A stretch of 64,000 bases of DNA from Spirochaetia bacterium UBA2205 (GTDB lineage Bacteria > Spirochaetota > UBA4802 > UB4802), in the NCBI GenBank assembly GCA_002328585.1, contig DCUV01000041.1:1-64000 (forward strand), read 5' to 3'. Positions 34,380-43,672 of this stretch are shown piece by piece. The position numbers were made by a program, and so were the translations under genes. Within the stretch, counting starts at the first letter, position 1, and every line of letters begins with the position of its first letter. A model generated the notes under the pieces. That model saw only the letters and a program-made list of their open reading frames with translations. It was not told the origin of the DNA and searched no databases.

Positions 34380-34675
34380 CGTAGTATTATTTCATTGAGG
34401 CGTTGCCGATGGCTGGTTTATTTCCACCTGTAAGGGATGAAAATGGATTGTTGTCGTCATTCTGAGGCGAAACCGCCTGTGCTGCGCGAAGCTGAAGTAA
34501 GGGATATCGCCGTGGAATGGGCATGTCATCCTGAATCATGTCCCGAACTGGTTTCAGAATCTAACGTTAATTATTCGGATTCCGGACAATGTTCGGAATG
34601 ACGGTAGTGGTAAAAGAGATTACGGGCCAGGCCCGGAATGACATGGTTAAATAATGCTATTTTCTGAGGAGTATC
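34380..34675. repeat. Dispersed intergenic repeat patch
   Basis: Short inverted and direct phrases such as GTCATTCTGAG, TCATCCTGAATCATG, GGATTCCGGACAATGTTCGG and GCCCGGAATGACATGG, without coding potential. The 3' edge (GGTTAAATAATGCTATTTTC near 34646) is nearly repeated at 51996. This resembles small dispersed repeats often seen between genes in such genomes. The whole gap 34270-34755 holds no gene. Confidence 0.65.
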
Positions 34676-34755
34676 AAACAGTGTATTCTGGCTGAAGGTA
34701 TAAGATCAAGGTCATGGATAACATGCAAAGTCGCAAAAATTGAGGGTTAACAATT

Positions 34756-35562
34756 ATGAAAAAACCTTTTTTTGATAAACCTGCTCGTATCTTTGCTCAC
34801 AGGGGAAATTCAAAGGAATATCCCGAAAACACAGCATTGGCGTTTGAAAAAGCAATAGAGCTGAGAGCTGATGTCATTGAAACAGATGCTCACATAACAA
34901 AGGATGGTTATGTGGTGATAGCTCATGATGAGGAACTATCGAACATAACAGATGGTAACGGAAAGATTGGCGAGCTTCCCCTGTTGCAGATTAAACAGCT
35001 TGATGCTGGATACAATTTTACACAGGATGGGGAAACATATCCCTACCGGGGCAGAGGTATAACCATAATGACGCTTGAGGAGATGCTGGAGACATTTCCT
35101 CATCAGCGGTTTAATGTTGACCTGAAAGATAACAACATTTTACTGGCTGAAAAATTTTGTGATGTGATTGAAAAGCATAATGCTCAACACAGGGTTGTAG
35201 GGGCTTCGCAGCATGGAAAAAACCTTGCATATATTCGCAAGCGTTTACCTGGTATGGCAACATCGTTTGGGCTATGGGGTGTTCTTGGTTTTTATTTTTT
35301 ATTCCGTTCTGGATTGTTAGGATTATTTAAACAGTTTTCCGGCGATGCGTTGCAAATTCCGGAGTTTATTGGGCCTTCACATCTGGCAAATGGAACACTG
35401 GTACGTATGGCACATGAAAGGGGCATACAGGTTGATGTGTGGACAGTAAATAGCGAACGTGACATGCGACGACTGCTGGATATAGAGGTTGATGGTATCA
35501 TTACGGATGACATTGAACTGTTAAAAAATGTTTTGCAGGATTATCCCCTGGAAGGGGAATAA
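34756..35562 (+). CDS. Glycerophosphodiester phosphodiesterase
   Basis: 268 residues. TIM barrel with ARIFAHRGNSKEYPENT (catalytic His and Arg), DVIETDAHITKDGYVVIAHD (metal Glu/Asp and second His), and NVDLKDN (third metal ligand). The final DVWTVNSERDMRRLLDIEVD matches the family. Releases glycerol-3-phosphate from deacylated phospholipids; no signal peptide, so probably cytosolic. GAGGGTT upstream of ATG. It follows a dispersed repeat patch. Confidence 0.92.
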   Translation: MKKPFFDKPARIFAHRGNSKEYPENTALAFEKAIELRADVIETDAHITKDGYVVIAHDEELSNITDGNGKIGELPLLQIKQLDAGYNFTQDGETYPYRGRGITIMTLEEMLETFPHQRFNVDLKDNNILLAEKFCDVIEKHNAQHRVVGASQHGKNLAYIRKRLPGMATSFGLWGVLGFYFLFRSGLLGLFKQFSGDALQIPEFIGPSHLANGTLVRMAHERGIQVDVWTVNSERDMRRLLDIEVDGIITDDIELLKNVLQDYPLEGE

Positions 35563-35643
35563 AAAAGTTGAATAATACATAAATAAAGTATATATGTAAT
35601 ATAGCAATTAGATATTTATGAAAAAGTAGATTGAGGTTTAACT

Positions 35644-35886
35644 ATGTATGCATATAGATCAAAAATAACTATATCAAAAGATCGTAAATTAGAATTACGC
35701 CTTCCTCCAGATATGCCTGAAGGTGAAGCTGAAATTATTGTACTGGCTAATAATGTGAATACTAATAAAGTAAAAAGTGAAAGTTGCGATGAAATAATAA
35801 AAAAAATTGATACATTGATAAAAACATTTCCTGATGTGCCACATATACCATTGCCATCGTTGGATAGAGGTGAACTTTATAAATGA
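35644..35886 (+). CDS. Antitoxin-like protein of a VapBC-type pair
   Basis: 80 residues. N-terminus YAYRSKITISKDRKLELRLP, then PDMPEGEAEIIVLANN, matches small beta-rich antitoxins paired with PIN toxins (DUF104/AF2212-like style). The C-terminal acidic tail could wrap the toxin. Its TGA overlaps the ATG of the PIN gene (ATGA at 35883-35886). TTGAGG upstream may be its ribosome site. Confidence 0.7.
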   Translation: MYAYRSKITISKDRKLELRLPPDMPEGEAEIIVLANNVNTNKVKSESCDEIIKKIDTLIKTFPDVPHIPLPSLDRGELYK

Positions 35887-36308
35887 AAAGGGTTATTCTT
35901 GATACCAATATATTGCTGAGAATCGTTGATAAAAACAGTGCGGAACATCCACAAGCGTATTCTATTATCAAAAAGTTATTATATGAAGGATATGAAATAT
36001 GTATTATTCCTCAGGTTGCGATTGAGTTTTAGGTTGTTTCTACACGACCAATAGCTGCAAATGGTTTTGAATGGGATGCTTCATTCACTGCACAAGCATT
36101 GGATGATTTTGAAAATATATTTACCATGCTTCCTGAAAATGAATTGATATTTACTGAATGGAAAAAGCTTGTTTTAAAAGGAATAAAAGGTAAAAGAGCG
36201 CATGATGCAAGAATTGTAGCAAATGCTTTAGCACATACAATAGATTCAATAGCAACACTCAATCCAAAAGATTTTGAGGGTTTTCCTGTAAAGATTATAA
36301 CTATTTGA
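35883..36308 (+). pseudogene. PIN-domain toxin interrupted by an amber stop
   Basis: The frame reads MKRVILDTNILLRIVDKNSA, through IIPQVAIEF, stop, VVSTRPIAANGFEWD, to HDARIVANALAHTI and FEGFPVKIITI. PIN acidic residues are visible (Asp7 in LDTN, Asp in HDARIVA). The TAG at 36030-36032 replaces the Trp expected in the family's IEFW-VV-TRP segment, so a TGG-to-TAG change explains it. Everything downstream is preserved in frame, indicating recent loss (or readthrough). Overlaps the antitoxin gene by four bases. Confidence 0.8.
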
Positions 36309-36381
36309 TACCGTTGTAAGGATTTAAACTGTCCTCGTTTGCAAATAAAAAAATATTGACACAACTATACTATTTATTACT

Positions 36382-36409
36382 TTGACAAAATCGTTGTGTG
36401 CGATATAAT
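36382..36409 (+). promoter_or_regulatory. Near-consensus sigma70 promoter of the tRNA operon
   Basis: TTGACA (36382-36387), 16 bases, TATAAT (36404-36409), 16 bases before tRNA-Pro. The strongest consensus promoter I found in the window. Confidence 0.85.
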
Positions 36410-36425
36410 TTTTTTACATTAATAC

Positions 36426-36500
<75 letters not shown>

Positions 36501-36543
36501 ATTTTTAAAATATAGTCTAAGAATATATAATTTACTACCATGT

Positions 36544-36617
36544 GCGCCAGTAGCTCAGCTGGATAGAGCAACGGCCTTCTAAGCCGTGGGCCACAGGTTC
36601 GAGTCCTGTCTGGCGCG
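36544..36617 (+). tRNA. tRNA-Arg (UCU)
   Basis: 74 bases. Acceptor GCGCCAG/CTGGCGC, D-arm GTAGCTCAGCTGGATAGAGC, anticodon loop CTTCTAA (anticodon TCT), T-loop GGTTCGAGTC, discriminator G. No CCA. Its 3' half is antisense to the end of the M28 peptidase gene. Confidence 0.95.
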
Positions 36618-37841
36618 ATTTCCCCACCTGTATCCGCGTATTTCATTGTCAATATAGTGAACAAGCTTCACAGCTATTTCTATTGCTGCTTCAACAACTT
36701 CAGGCTGTATATTGCTGGTGGTGTCGTCCATGGTGTGATACACGCTGTGTTGTTTTTCAACCTCTGTTGGGAGTGCAATAAGCGTTGTTGCTATTGCACC
36801 TGCTTGTGCAACAGGTGCTGCATCGGTGGCACCAGTTCCGGGGTACATGGCAAATGTTTGGGCAGGGTAGCCCATAGCATGAGCTATCGCCACACATTGC
36901 CTTGCAAGTTCTTTTGAAAGGGGAACGAAGCCGTTTACATCGCTTGTTAAAAATTGTATTAAATCAACCTTATAGAGACTGTCCATGTTGAAATGAAATG
37001 TTGGCATGCTGCCAATTTCATGTTTGTGACTGGTAGCAAATGCTTTTGAGCCCTTGAGCCCGCTTTCCTCAGCGTCAAAGCTTGCAAAAATTATGCGGGT
37101 ATAGTTGGGGCGATAGTTTGCAAAAATGTTTGCCAGTGCTACAGTTATGGCACTTGCGATTAAGTTGTCTCCGGCTCCAGGGGTTGCATGTTTGCTTTTA
37201 AAAAAAAGCATCTGCATATTAGCAATGCCCAGAATTATAAGAAAGGTTAGGAGAACAGTATGTGAAGTGGCAGAATCGAATGTGTATGCATTGACGACGA
37301 TGAGCCAGCCAAGCAAAAAGGATAGCAGTATTGAAAGTATAATGGAAGCAACACGTATGCGGTACAGGCGCGGTGTGGTGCGCATGTATCTGAATTCATA
37401 GGCACTGTCATGATGTCCGCTGATTATAATCTGCTGGCGTACATCGTTTGACGGTTCAATACTACCAATAGCGTTGGTGCCCTCTTTTTGTGTATATAAA
37501 AAATCAAATGTGCCTTTATAAAAAATAAATTGTGATGTTGCAATGATAATGGAAATGGTAAACCCAACTGCAGCAATGATATAGCAGTGAAAAAAAATAA
37601 AGATGAGGCAGGCTATATAAATCCATGGCACCATGGTAAGGAAGCCTAAAAACGCACTGGGATGGGTAGTGAATGTTTCAAGTTGAGAGCTATCACAATG
37701 TATTGAATACATAAACTGCAGTACTTTTGCAGCATTGTTTGACTGTTCAGAACATGAGGGACGTGCTCCGAAGTGTTTGATAATGGTATTGGTTATGGTA
37801 AAAGCTAATTGTGAAGCTGTACGTATAGTATTTTTATCCAT
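36579..37841 (-). CDS. M28-family zinc aminopeptidase with membrane segments
   Basis: 420 residues. Catalytic site: IIISGHHDSAYEFRYM (His/Asp), TPGAGDNLIASAI (bridging Asp), FASFDAEESGLKGSKAFA (catalytic and metal Glu), NMDSLYKV (Asp), EKQHSVYHTMDDT (His). The ligand set of a two-zinc peptidase is complete. At least two pairs of hydrophobic helices (FLTMVPWIYIACLIFIFFHC; VASIILSILLSFLLGWLIV) split the N-terminal part, so it is membrane-bound. The last 13 residues (NRARQDSNLWPTA) are translated from the antisense of tRNA-Arg. Substrate unknown. Confidence 0.88.
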   Translation of the reverse strand: MDKNTIRTASQLAFTITNTIIKHFGARPSCSEQSNNAAKVLQFMYSIHCDSSQLETFTTHPSAFLGFLTMVPWIYIACLIFIFFHCYIIAAVGFTISIIIATSQFIFYKGTFDFLYTQKEGTNAIGSIEPSNDVRQQIIISGHHDSAYEFRYMRTTPRLYRIRVASIILSILLSFLLGWLIVVNAYTFDSATSHTVLLTFLIILGIANMQMLFFKSKHATPGAGDNLIASAITVALANIFANYRPNYTRIIFASFDAEESGLKGSKAFATSHKHEIGSMPTFHFNMDSLYKVDLIQFLTSDVNGFVPLSKELARQCVAIAHAMGYPAQTFAMYPGTGATDAAPVAQAGAIATTLIALPTEVEKQHSVYHTMDDTTSNIQPEVVEAAIEIAVKLVHYIDNEIRGYRWGNRARQDSNLWPTA

Positions 37842-38281
37842 ATGCGCCTGCTCTAGTGTATTATTGTGTAATTACATTCCATGGTTATATATGTAAACTA
37901 TTGTTGAAGATCATAATTACGGTTTACATTTATTATACGTTAACATGCTATATTCAAGAACTTTTTTGTGTGCATCGTTATGCATGTAATGAACAATTAC
38001 TATTTACATTTTAAAACTATCAATTGTCAATATTTTAATCGTTGTGCCACTATCATTCTTTTCAGCATGAAGTTGTAAAAACTATTTGCATCCTATTTGC
38101 TTCAATGCGGCTTGTTGATGACATGTAAAAAGTAGTGTACAACATATTTATTTGTAGAACTTCAACATACCATGTAATATTTAGGATTGGTTGATATTTT
38201 TTTATTTTATTACTGTAATTTTTTTTGATAATTATTGATTATTTTGCTAAATTGCCAAATAAGAAATAATACGAGGTTATT
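37842..38281. other. Intergenic region upstream of arsR
   Basis: 440 very AT-rich bases; no credible ORF. Near 38225-38250 the dyad-like ATAATTATTGATTAT lies just upstream of arsR and could be its operator. Confidence 0.4.
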
Positions 38282-38629
38282 ATGGATACCATGACACAAA
38301 AAAAATATGAGGCACGAGCTGCTGTTATGAAGGCGCTGGCACATCCCACGCGGTTATATATGGTAGAAGAGTTACAAAAAGGGGCACAGTGTGTATGCAA
38401 ACTGCAGGAATTGATTGGTGCTGATATGTCCACAGTATCCAAACACCTATCGGTATTAAAAAGTGCAGGGCTGGTATATGATAAAAAAGAAGGCACAACC
38501 GTTTATTATTTTTTGAAGATGCCCTGTGTTAGTGAATTTATTAGCTGTGTTGATACGGTGATTCAACGGAATGCAACAGAACAGTTAGAGGTTGCTCGTT
38601 GCTGCATAAAAGGTGCACAACAGTTATAA
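38282..38629 (+). CDS. arsR: ArsR-family arsenic-responsive repressor
   Basis: 115 residues, winged helix. LAHPTRLYMVEELQKGAQCV starts the fold; C37-V-C39 in QCVCKLQEL is the classic As(III)-sensing pair, and DMSTVSKHLSVLKSAGLV is the recognition helix. Further Cys (FISCVDTV, ARCCIKG) near the C-terminus may give a third thiol. It heads the arsenic gene set and probably represses it until arsenite binds. Confidence 0.9.
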   Translation: MDTMTQKKYEARAAVMKALAHPTRLYMVEELQKGAQCVCKLQELIGADMSTVSKHLSVLKSAGLVYDKKEGTTVYYFLKMPCVSEFISCVDTVIQRNATEQLEVARCCIKGAQQL

Positions 38630-38651
38630 TTACCAGGTATAAGGATTGGCC

Positions 38652-39950
38652 ATGGACTGGAAAAAAGAACTAAAAATATGTATGTATATGGTTATAGCCT
38701 TTGTCATTTTCTTCCATTTGCCTGCTGGCAATCCCCGTTTTGACAATGCTGTATCTGAGGCGCTGAAGTTGACAAGGTGGTATGCTCGTGAACATGTTTT
38801 GTTATGCCTTGTACCAGCTCTTTTCATTGCAGGAGCTATCGCCACATTTGTTAGTCAAAATTCGGTCATGAAGTACCTGGGGCCTGCCGCACCAAAACTT
38901 ATGGCGTATGGTGTGGCATCTGTTTCGGGGACAATTTTAGCTGTTTGTTCATGCACGGTTCTTCCGCTTTTTGCGGGTATCTATACTATGGGGGCAGGAT
39001 TAGGCCCTGCAACTGCTTTTTTGTATTCGGGACCTGCCATCAATGTACTGGCAATCATTTTGACGGCACGGGTGCTTGGACTTGAAATAGGCGTTGCACG
39101 CGCAGTTGGTGCAGTTGTTTTCAGTATTTTCATTGGTGGATTGATGTATCTTATTTTCCGAAAAGAAGAGATACAAAAAGCCAATGCTATGATGAATATG
39201 CCCCAGCCTGAAACGTCACGTCCCCTGTGGCAGACGGTTATCTATTTTCTTTTAATGGTAGCCATACTGGTGTTTGTTAACTGGGGTAAACCAGATAAAC
39301 CTGAGGGTATCTGGTATTTTGTGTACAGTTATAAATGGGAGATTACGGGTGTTGTGTCACTACTCTTTGGATTGGTGCTGTGGGCATGGTTTACTGTAAC
39401 ATGGTGGAAGATAGTTATTGCTATCATTGTTACAGTAATGTCAGGCTTTTTATTTCCCCACACGCCATTAATACCATTTGTTGAAGGTGTTATTGCTTTG
39501 ATAGCTATTGGCATAACCGAAAAAGGTGAGTTGTTGACATGGTTAGAGCAAACATGGTCATTTGCCAAACAAATACTGCCATTGCTTTTGGGTGGGGTTC
39601 TGGCTGCAGGCTTTTTACTTGGCAGTCCGGGGCATGAAGGTATTATACCATCACAATGGATTGCTATGGCAGTGGGTGGTAATTCATTCTTTGCCAATTT
39701 CTTCTCATCAGTTGTTGGTGCCTTTATGTATTTTGCAACGCTTACCGAAGTTCCCATTTTACAGGGGCTTTTAGGTAATGGTATGGGTCATGGTCCGGCG
39801 TTAGCACTTCTTCTGGCTGGACCTGCATTGTCGCTTCCCAGTATGCTGGTTATTCGCAGCGTTATTGGTACACAAAAGACTGTTGTATATGTATCACTGG
39901 TCATTGTGATGGCAACTATCACCGGAATATTGTTTGGATTGCTATGGTAG
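38652..39950 (+). CDS. ArsP/DUF318-type permease
   Basis: About 433 residues with ~10 membrane helices. The conserved AVCSCTVLPLFAGIY and LYSGPAINVLAIILT and, in the second half, GLLGNGMGHGPALALLLAGP match permeases of the ArsP/YraQ type, some of which export organoarsenicals. ATG 38652 follows AGGATT. Directly after arsR and ahead of a tiny thioredoxin, a common order in anaerobes. Arsenical transport is inferred from context and the paired Cys. Confidence 0.88.
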   Translation: MDWKKELKICMYMVIAFVIFFHLPAGNPRFDNAVSEALKLTRWYAREHVLLCLVPALFIAGAIATFVSQNSVMKYLGPAAPKLMAYGVASVSGTILAVCSCTVLPLFAGIYTMGAGLGPATAFLYSGPAINVLAIILTARVLGLEIGVARAVGAVVFSIFIGGLMYLIFRKEEIQKANAMMNMPQPETSRPLWQTVIYFLLMVAILVFVNWGKPDKPEGIWYFVYSYKWEITGVVSLLFGLVLWAWFTVTWWKIVIAIIVTVMSGFLFPHTPLIPFVEGVIALIAIGITEKGELLTWLEQTWSFAKQILPLLLGGVLAAGFLLGSPGHEGIIPSQWIAMAVGGNSFFANFFSSVVGAFMYFATLTEVPILQGLLGNGMGHGPALALLLAGPALSLPSMLVIRSVIGTQKTVVYVSLVIVMATITGILFGLLW

Positions 39951-39995
39951 TATTGGGGCTCTGACCCCCTATATAGTCTATTTTTAGAGGTGGTT

Positions 39996-40229
39996 ATGAA
40001 AAAATTTGAAATTTTAGGAACAGGCTGTTCAAAGTGCACCACACTTCAGCATTTAACCGAGCAGGCAGCAAAGGAATTAGGTATACCCTACCAATTGAAT
40101 AAGGTAACCGATATTAAACAAATAATGAGCTATGGTGTGATGATAACGCCAGCTCTTGTTGTTGATGGTCAGGTTAAGGTTGCTGGCAAAGTTCCTTCTA
40201 TTGAAGAGATTAAAAAGTTAATCCAATAA
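39996..40229 (+). CDS. Small thioredoxin-fold protein (MTH895 type)
   Basis: 77 residues. Redox motif GTGCSKCTTLQ (Cys-Ser-Lys-Cys) and cis-Pro in GVMITPALVVDG; the fold is the minimal thioredoxin core. AGAGG precedes ATG 39996. In this family it is commonly located next to ArsP-like permeases and may deliver electrons or arsenic; the link is contextual. Confidence 0.9.
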   Translation: MKKFEILGTGCSKCTTLQHLTEQAAKELGIPYQLNKVTDIKQIMSYGVMITPALVVDGQVKVAGKVPSIEEIKKLIQ

Positions 40230-40297
40230 ATAGATTTATTTTTTTAATGATTGTACCTACAAGGGGGCTTCCAGAATATAAGTAAAGAGGTGAATTT

Positions 40298-41341
40298 ATG
40301 GCTGATGGGGTAGCTAAAAAGCTTTCGTTTGTTGACAGATTTTTAACTCTGTGGATTTTTTTTGCAATTGGGACAGGGGTAGCAATAGGCTATTTTTTAC
40401 CAGAAATTAAAACATTTATATATTCACTTCAGGCGGGTACTACCAACATTCCTATCGCAATTGGTTTAATACTTATGATGTATCCACCACTTGCAAAAGT
40501 AAAATATGAAGAAATGGGAAAAATATTCCAGAATAAGAGATTGCTTGGAATATCATTGCTTCTGAACTGGGTTGTTGGTCCAATTGTTATGTTTGGTCTG
40601 GCCGTTCTTCTTTTAAGGGGATATCCGGAATATATGGTTGGAGTTATTCTTGTAGGGCTTGCTAGATGTATTGCCATGGTAATAGTATGGAATGAATTAG
40701 CAGGTGGTGACAGGGAATTGGCAGTTGGTTTAGTTGCATTTAATGCTGTATTTCAGGTATTGTTTTATGCAGTGTATATCTATTTATTTATAACACTGGC
40801 TTTGAATTGGTTTGGTCTTGCTGAAGGACTTGATATTTCTATATCAATATCTGAATCTGCTAAAACAGTTTTTATCTATTTAGGAATACCGTTTTTAGCA
40901 GGTGTTGCTACGCGTTTTGGTTTAATATCTTATATGGGTAAACAGTGGTATGAAGCAAAATTTATACCCAGGATAAGTCCGCTAACACTGATTGCATTAC
41001 TTTTTACAATTATTGTAATGTTTTCTATGCAAGGGAATAAAATCATTGAACGTCCACAGGATGTTGTCATTGCAGCATTACCAATGCTGTTATATTTTGT
41101 TTTGATGTGGTTTGTTACATTTTATATTATCAAAAAAATTACGGGTGATTATGCAAAAACTGTATCAGTAGCTTTTACCGCTAGTTCAAATGATTTTGAG
41201 TTAGCTATAGCTGTTGCTATTGCAATTTTTGGAATTAACTCAGGACAGGCATTTGCAACTGTTATTGGACCTCTGGTTGAGGTTCCGGTATTAATTGGAC
41301 TTGTAGATGTTGCCCTGTTGTTTAAGAAACGATATTTTTAA
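40298..41341 (+). CDS. Arsenite efflux permease, ACR3 family
   Basis: 347 residues, ten membrane helices. VGVILVGLARCIAMVIVWNE contains the conserved Cys124 essential in ACR3 proteins, followed by LAGGDRELAVGLVAFNAVFQ; the second conserved Glu lies in IGPLVEVPVLIGLVDVALL. It exports arsenite driven by the membrane potential. AAAGAGGTG precedes ATG 40298. Part of the arsR to arsC set. Confidence 0.95.
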   Translation: MADGVAKKLSFVDRFLTLWIFFAIGTGVAIGYFLPEIKTFIYSLQAGTTNIPIAIGLILMMYPPLAKVKYEEMGKIFQNKRLLGISLLLNWVVGPIVMFGLAVLLLRGYPEYMVGVILVGLARCIAMVIVWNELAGGDRELAVGLVAFNAVFQVLFYAVYIYLFITLALNWFGLAEGLDISISISESAKTVFIYLGIPFLAGVATRFGLISYMGKQWYEAKFIPRISPLTLIALLFTIIVMFSMQGNKIIERPQDVVIAALPMLLYFVLMWFVTFYIIKKITGDYAKTVSVAFTASSNDFELAIAVAIAIFGINSGQAFATVIGPLVEVPVLIGLVDVALLFKKRYF

Positions 41342-41516
41342 TTAAGAATTGGCGTGCTTTACATTGAACTTTTACAAAATTTACAAAACTGGTAGCAAGT
41401 ATATATAATAATAATGCACAACAAAAATTAAAAAAAATTTTATACTATTGATTCTGCAGTTGTGATAACAATGGTAGTACAGCAGATTATAAAAATCTTT
41501 TTTTGAGGAGGTGGTT

Positions 41517-41975
41517 ATGAATAAAAAAATTTCCATTTTATTTTTGTGTACCGGAAACTCATGCCGCAGTCAGATGGCAGAAGGTTTTGCCAATGCTTTG
41601 CGCGGTGATATCATTGAAGCATATTCGGCAGGGATTGAGCCAAAAACAGTTGATCCTTTAGCAATAAAAGTTATGAAAGAAGCAGGTGTTGATATTTCAC
41701 ATCATATGTCAAAACATGTTAATGAGTTAATCAATAAACAGTTTGATTTTGTTATAACGGTTTGTGGTCATGCATACGAAAATTGTCCGGTGTTTCCCGG
41801 TAAAACAAAAGTGATGCACAGAGGATTTGAAGATCCACCTCAATTGGCAAGGGAAGCAAAAACACAGGAGGAAGCATTGTATCATTACAGAAGGGTACGG
41901 GACCAGATTAAAGCATTTATACTGGAATTGCCCGAATGGCTTGATAAAGAAAAAACAGAATTTATAATGAGCTGA
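41517..41975 (+). CDS. arsC: Arsenate reductase, thioredoxin-coupled
   Basis: 152 residues. Low-molecular-weight phosphatase fold with LFLCTGNSCRSQMAEG (nucleophile Cys11). Cys83 and Cys90 in TVCGHAYENC match the two resolving Cys of the S. aureus-type ArsC, so electrons come from thioredoxin. GAGGAGG precedes ATG 41517. About 175 bases separate it from acr3, and a TTATACT-like box may give it a second promoter. Confidence 0.95.
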   Translation: MNKKISILFLCTGNSCRSQMAEGFANALRGDIIEAYSAGIEPKTVDPLAIKVMKEAGVDISHHMSKHVNELINKQFDFVITVCGHAYENCPVFPGKTKVMHRGFEDPPQLAREAKTQEEALYHYRRVRDQIKAFILELPEWLDKEKTEFIMS

Positions 41976-41977
41976 TA

Positions 41978-43348
41978 TTATATATCAACAACTATTACAC
42001 ATATATCATCGTTAATATAATTGTTCCCATGCTGACTGGTAAGATGCCTGTCAATTTCGTTTAACATATCGGCAGATGATAGCAGGTGGTATTGCTGTAA
42101 TAATTGAAAGAATACACCTGTATCAAAATTGGATGGATTCCCTGCATTATATAGTTCAATAATACCATCGGTATATAATACTAATTTTGAACCTTGCTGC
42201 AACTGTATTGTTGAATAGGAAAAATTTTTGCTATATTTTATTAATTTTCTTTTTTTTATAATCCCTAATGGGAAAGGTTTTCCTGTTTTTTCCAGTTCAT
42301 GTATGCAGCCATCTTTCCCAACTATTATTGGTGCATAATGAGCTGCATTGCTGTATATTAATTCTTTTTTATTAAAGTCAATGATACAATATAATGCTGT
42401 TACAAAATTTTGACCAATATTCCCTGTTAAATATTCATTAAGATAGTACATCAATTTTTGTGGATTTTCATGATATTTTTTGCCAACTACTAAATAGTGT
42501 TTTAGTGTCGCAGTAATAAATGCAGAAGATACTCCATGCCCTGTTACATCACTGATAAATATGCCAATCCTGTCTTTCTTTTTATCAAGTGGTATAAAGT
42601 CATAAAAATCACCACCTAAATTATGATATGGATGATAGTATACTGAAATAGATGGTACCGGGGGTTTAAGCGGCATGATTAATCTATGCAGGTATGATGC
42701 GAAGGCTAATTCTTTTTCCATGGTATCTTTATATTGGTTGAGTTCATCCTCATTTTGTTCTACAGTAAACCGCAATGCAAATTCCCTGGAATTCATACTT
42801 TCAAATACATAAGCTAATAAACTTAAAAAAAGAGTTGTGGCAATAGGATTGGAAAGTGCTGATAACTCCAAAGATGTTAATTGTTTATTGAATGATAGGG
42901 ATACCATGAAAAGCACTAAAGGAACAGTGTATACTATTGGTAAAAATCTTCTTGCACCTGATGCTATTAAAAATAGCACTATAAATACTGTTTGAATGCC
43001 TGTAGATACATTTGATAAAAATGTTTCAGGATAGAGAGGGTTGGTAAATATGCGATATGCAATACCCAGTATCATTATAATCCCTGATAATAACAGTAAG
43101 GTGTATAAGGGAATAACATAGTGTACATGCCTTTTTAGTAAAGAAAGCGTTAGCAAAAAGTAGACTATACATAGCATTATTGGAATGAATCTGTACCAGA
43201 AGGTAAAATAAAAATGCAGAATATAAATATCCTGATAAAGAAAAAGCGCAATAACAACAGCAGTGAGTGGAGTAATAATCTTGCTTACCTTTAGTGTTTG
43301 TATACCTTGATCATGGTTATAATATCGTTTTACATCATTATCCGGCAT
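41978..43348 (-). CDS. Membrane-bound PP2C/RsbU-type phosphatase
   Basis: 456 residues. About six N-terminal membrane helices (to ~residue 190), a short coiled coil (EQNEDELNQYKDTMEKELAF), then a SpoIIE/RsbU domain: LGGDFYDFIPL, IFISDVTGHGVSSAFITA, LVLYTDGIIEL, and YINDDICVIVV give all metal Asp residues. It would dephosphorylate an anti-sigma antagonist; no kinase or antagonist is adjacent. Convergent with arsC (two-base gap). Confidence 0.88.
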   Translation of the reverse strand: MPDNDVKRYYNHDQGIQTLKVSKIITPLTAVVIALFLYQDIYILHFYFTFWYRFIPIMLCIVYFLLTLSLLKRHVHYVIPLYTLLLLSGIIMILGIAYRIFTNPLYPETFLSNVSTGIQTVFIVLFLIASGARRFLPIVYTVPLVLFMVSLSFNKQLTSLELSALSNPIATTLFLSLLAYVFESMNSREFALRFTVEQNEDELNQYKDTMEKELAFASYLHRLIMPLKPPVPSISVYYHPYHNLGGDFYDFIPLDKKKDRIGIFISDVTGHGVSSAFITATLKHYLVVGKKYHENPQKLMYYLNEYLTGNIGQNFVTALYCIIDFNKKELIYSNAAHYAPIIVGKDGCIHELEKTGKPFPLGIIKKRKLIKYSKNFSYSTIQLQQGSKLVLYTDGIIELYNAGNPSNFDTGVFFQLLQQYHLLSSADMLNEIDRHLTSQHGNNYINDDICVIVVDI

Positions 43349-43672
43349 ATAGTTAACATTAATAGATACCTGTAAAAATTATTTTTTAACTCACCAGCCA
43401 GTATCCAAAGAATTTTTTACCACCATTGCATTCAATCATGGTATGATAATGAAAGTTTGCCAAGTCAATGATTATTTGTTATAATCGCTATTTAAAAATA
43501 TATCATTAATCCTTGCCAAAACAAGTAATGTATAACTATATAGCTAAATTAATATAACTATTTTTTGTCAGATTAATATCTTGACACCAAAAAACATGTA
43601 TGTTTGTATTACATCGAATTGGGACTGTGGTAAAAATTCACATCACTTAAATATAAAAACAGGGGGGTGCGT
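43349..43672. other. Intergenic region before the MaoC operon
   Basis: 324 AT-rich bases between divergent genes. It holds the TTGACA promoter at 43581 with its dyad and the AGGGGGG ribosome site (43661-43667). No credible ORF. Confidence 0.5.
43581..43610 (+). promoter_or_regulatory. Promoter with internal dyad for the MaoC operon
   Basis: TTGACA (43581-43586), 18 bases, TGTATT (43605-43610). The spacer holds AAACAT-GT-ATGTTT (43592-43605), a dyad placed where a MerR- or TetR-type regulator would act. Confidence 0.45.
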
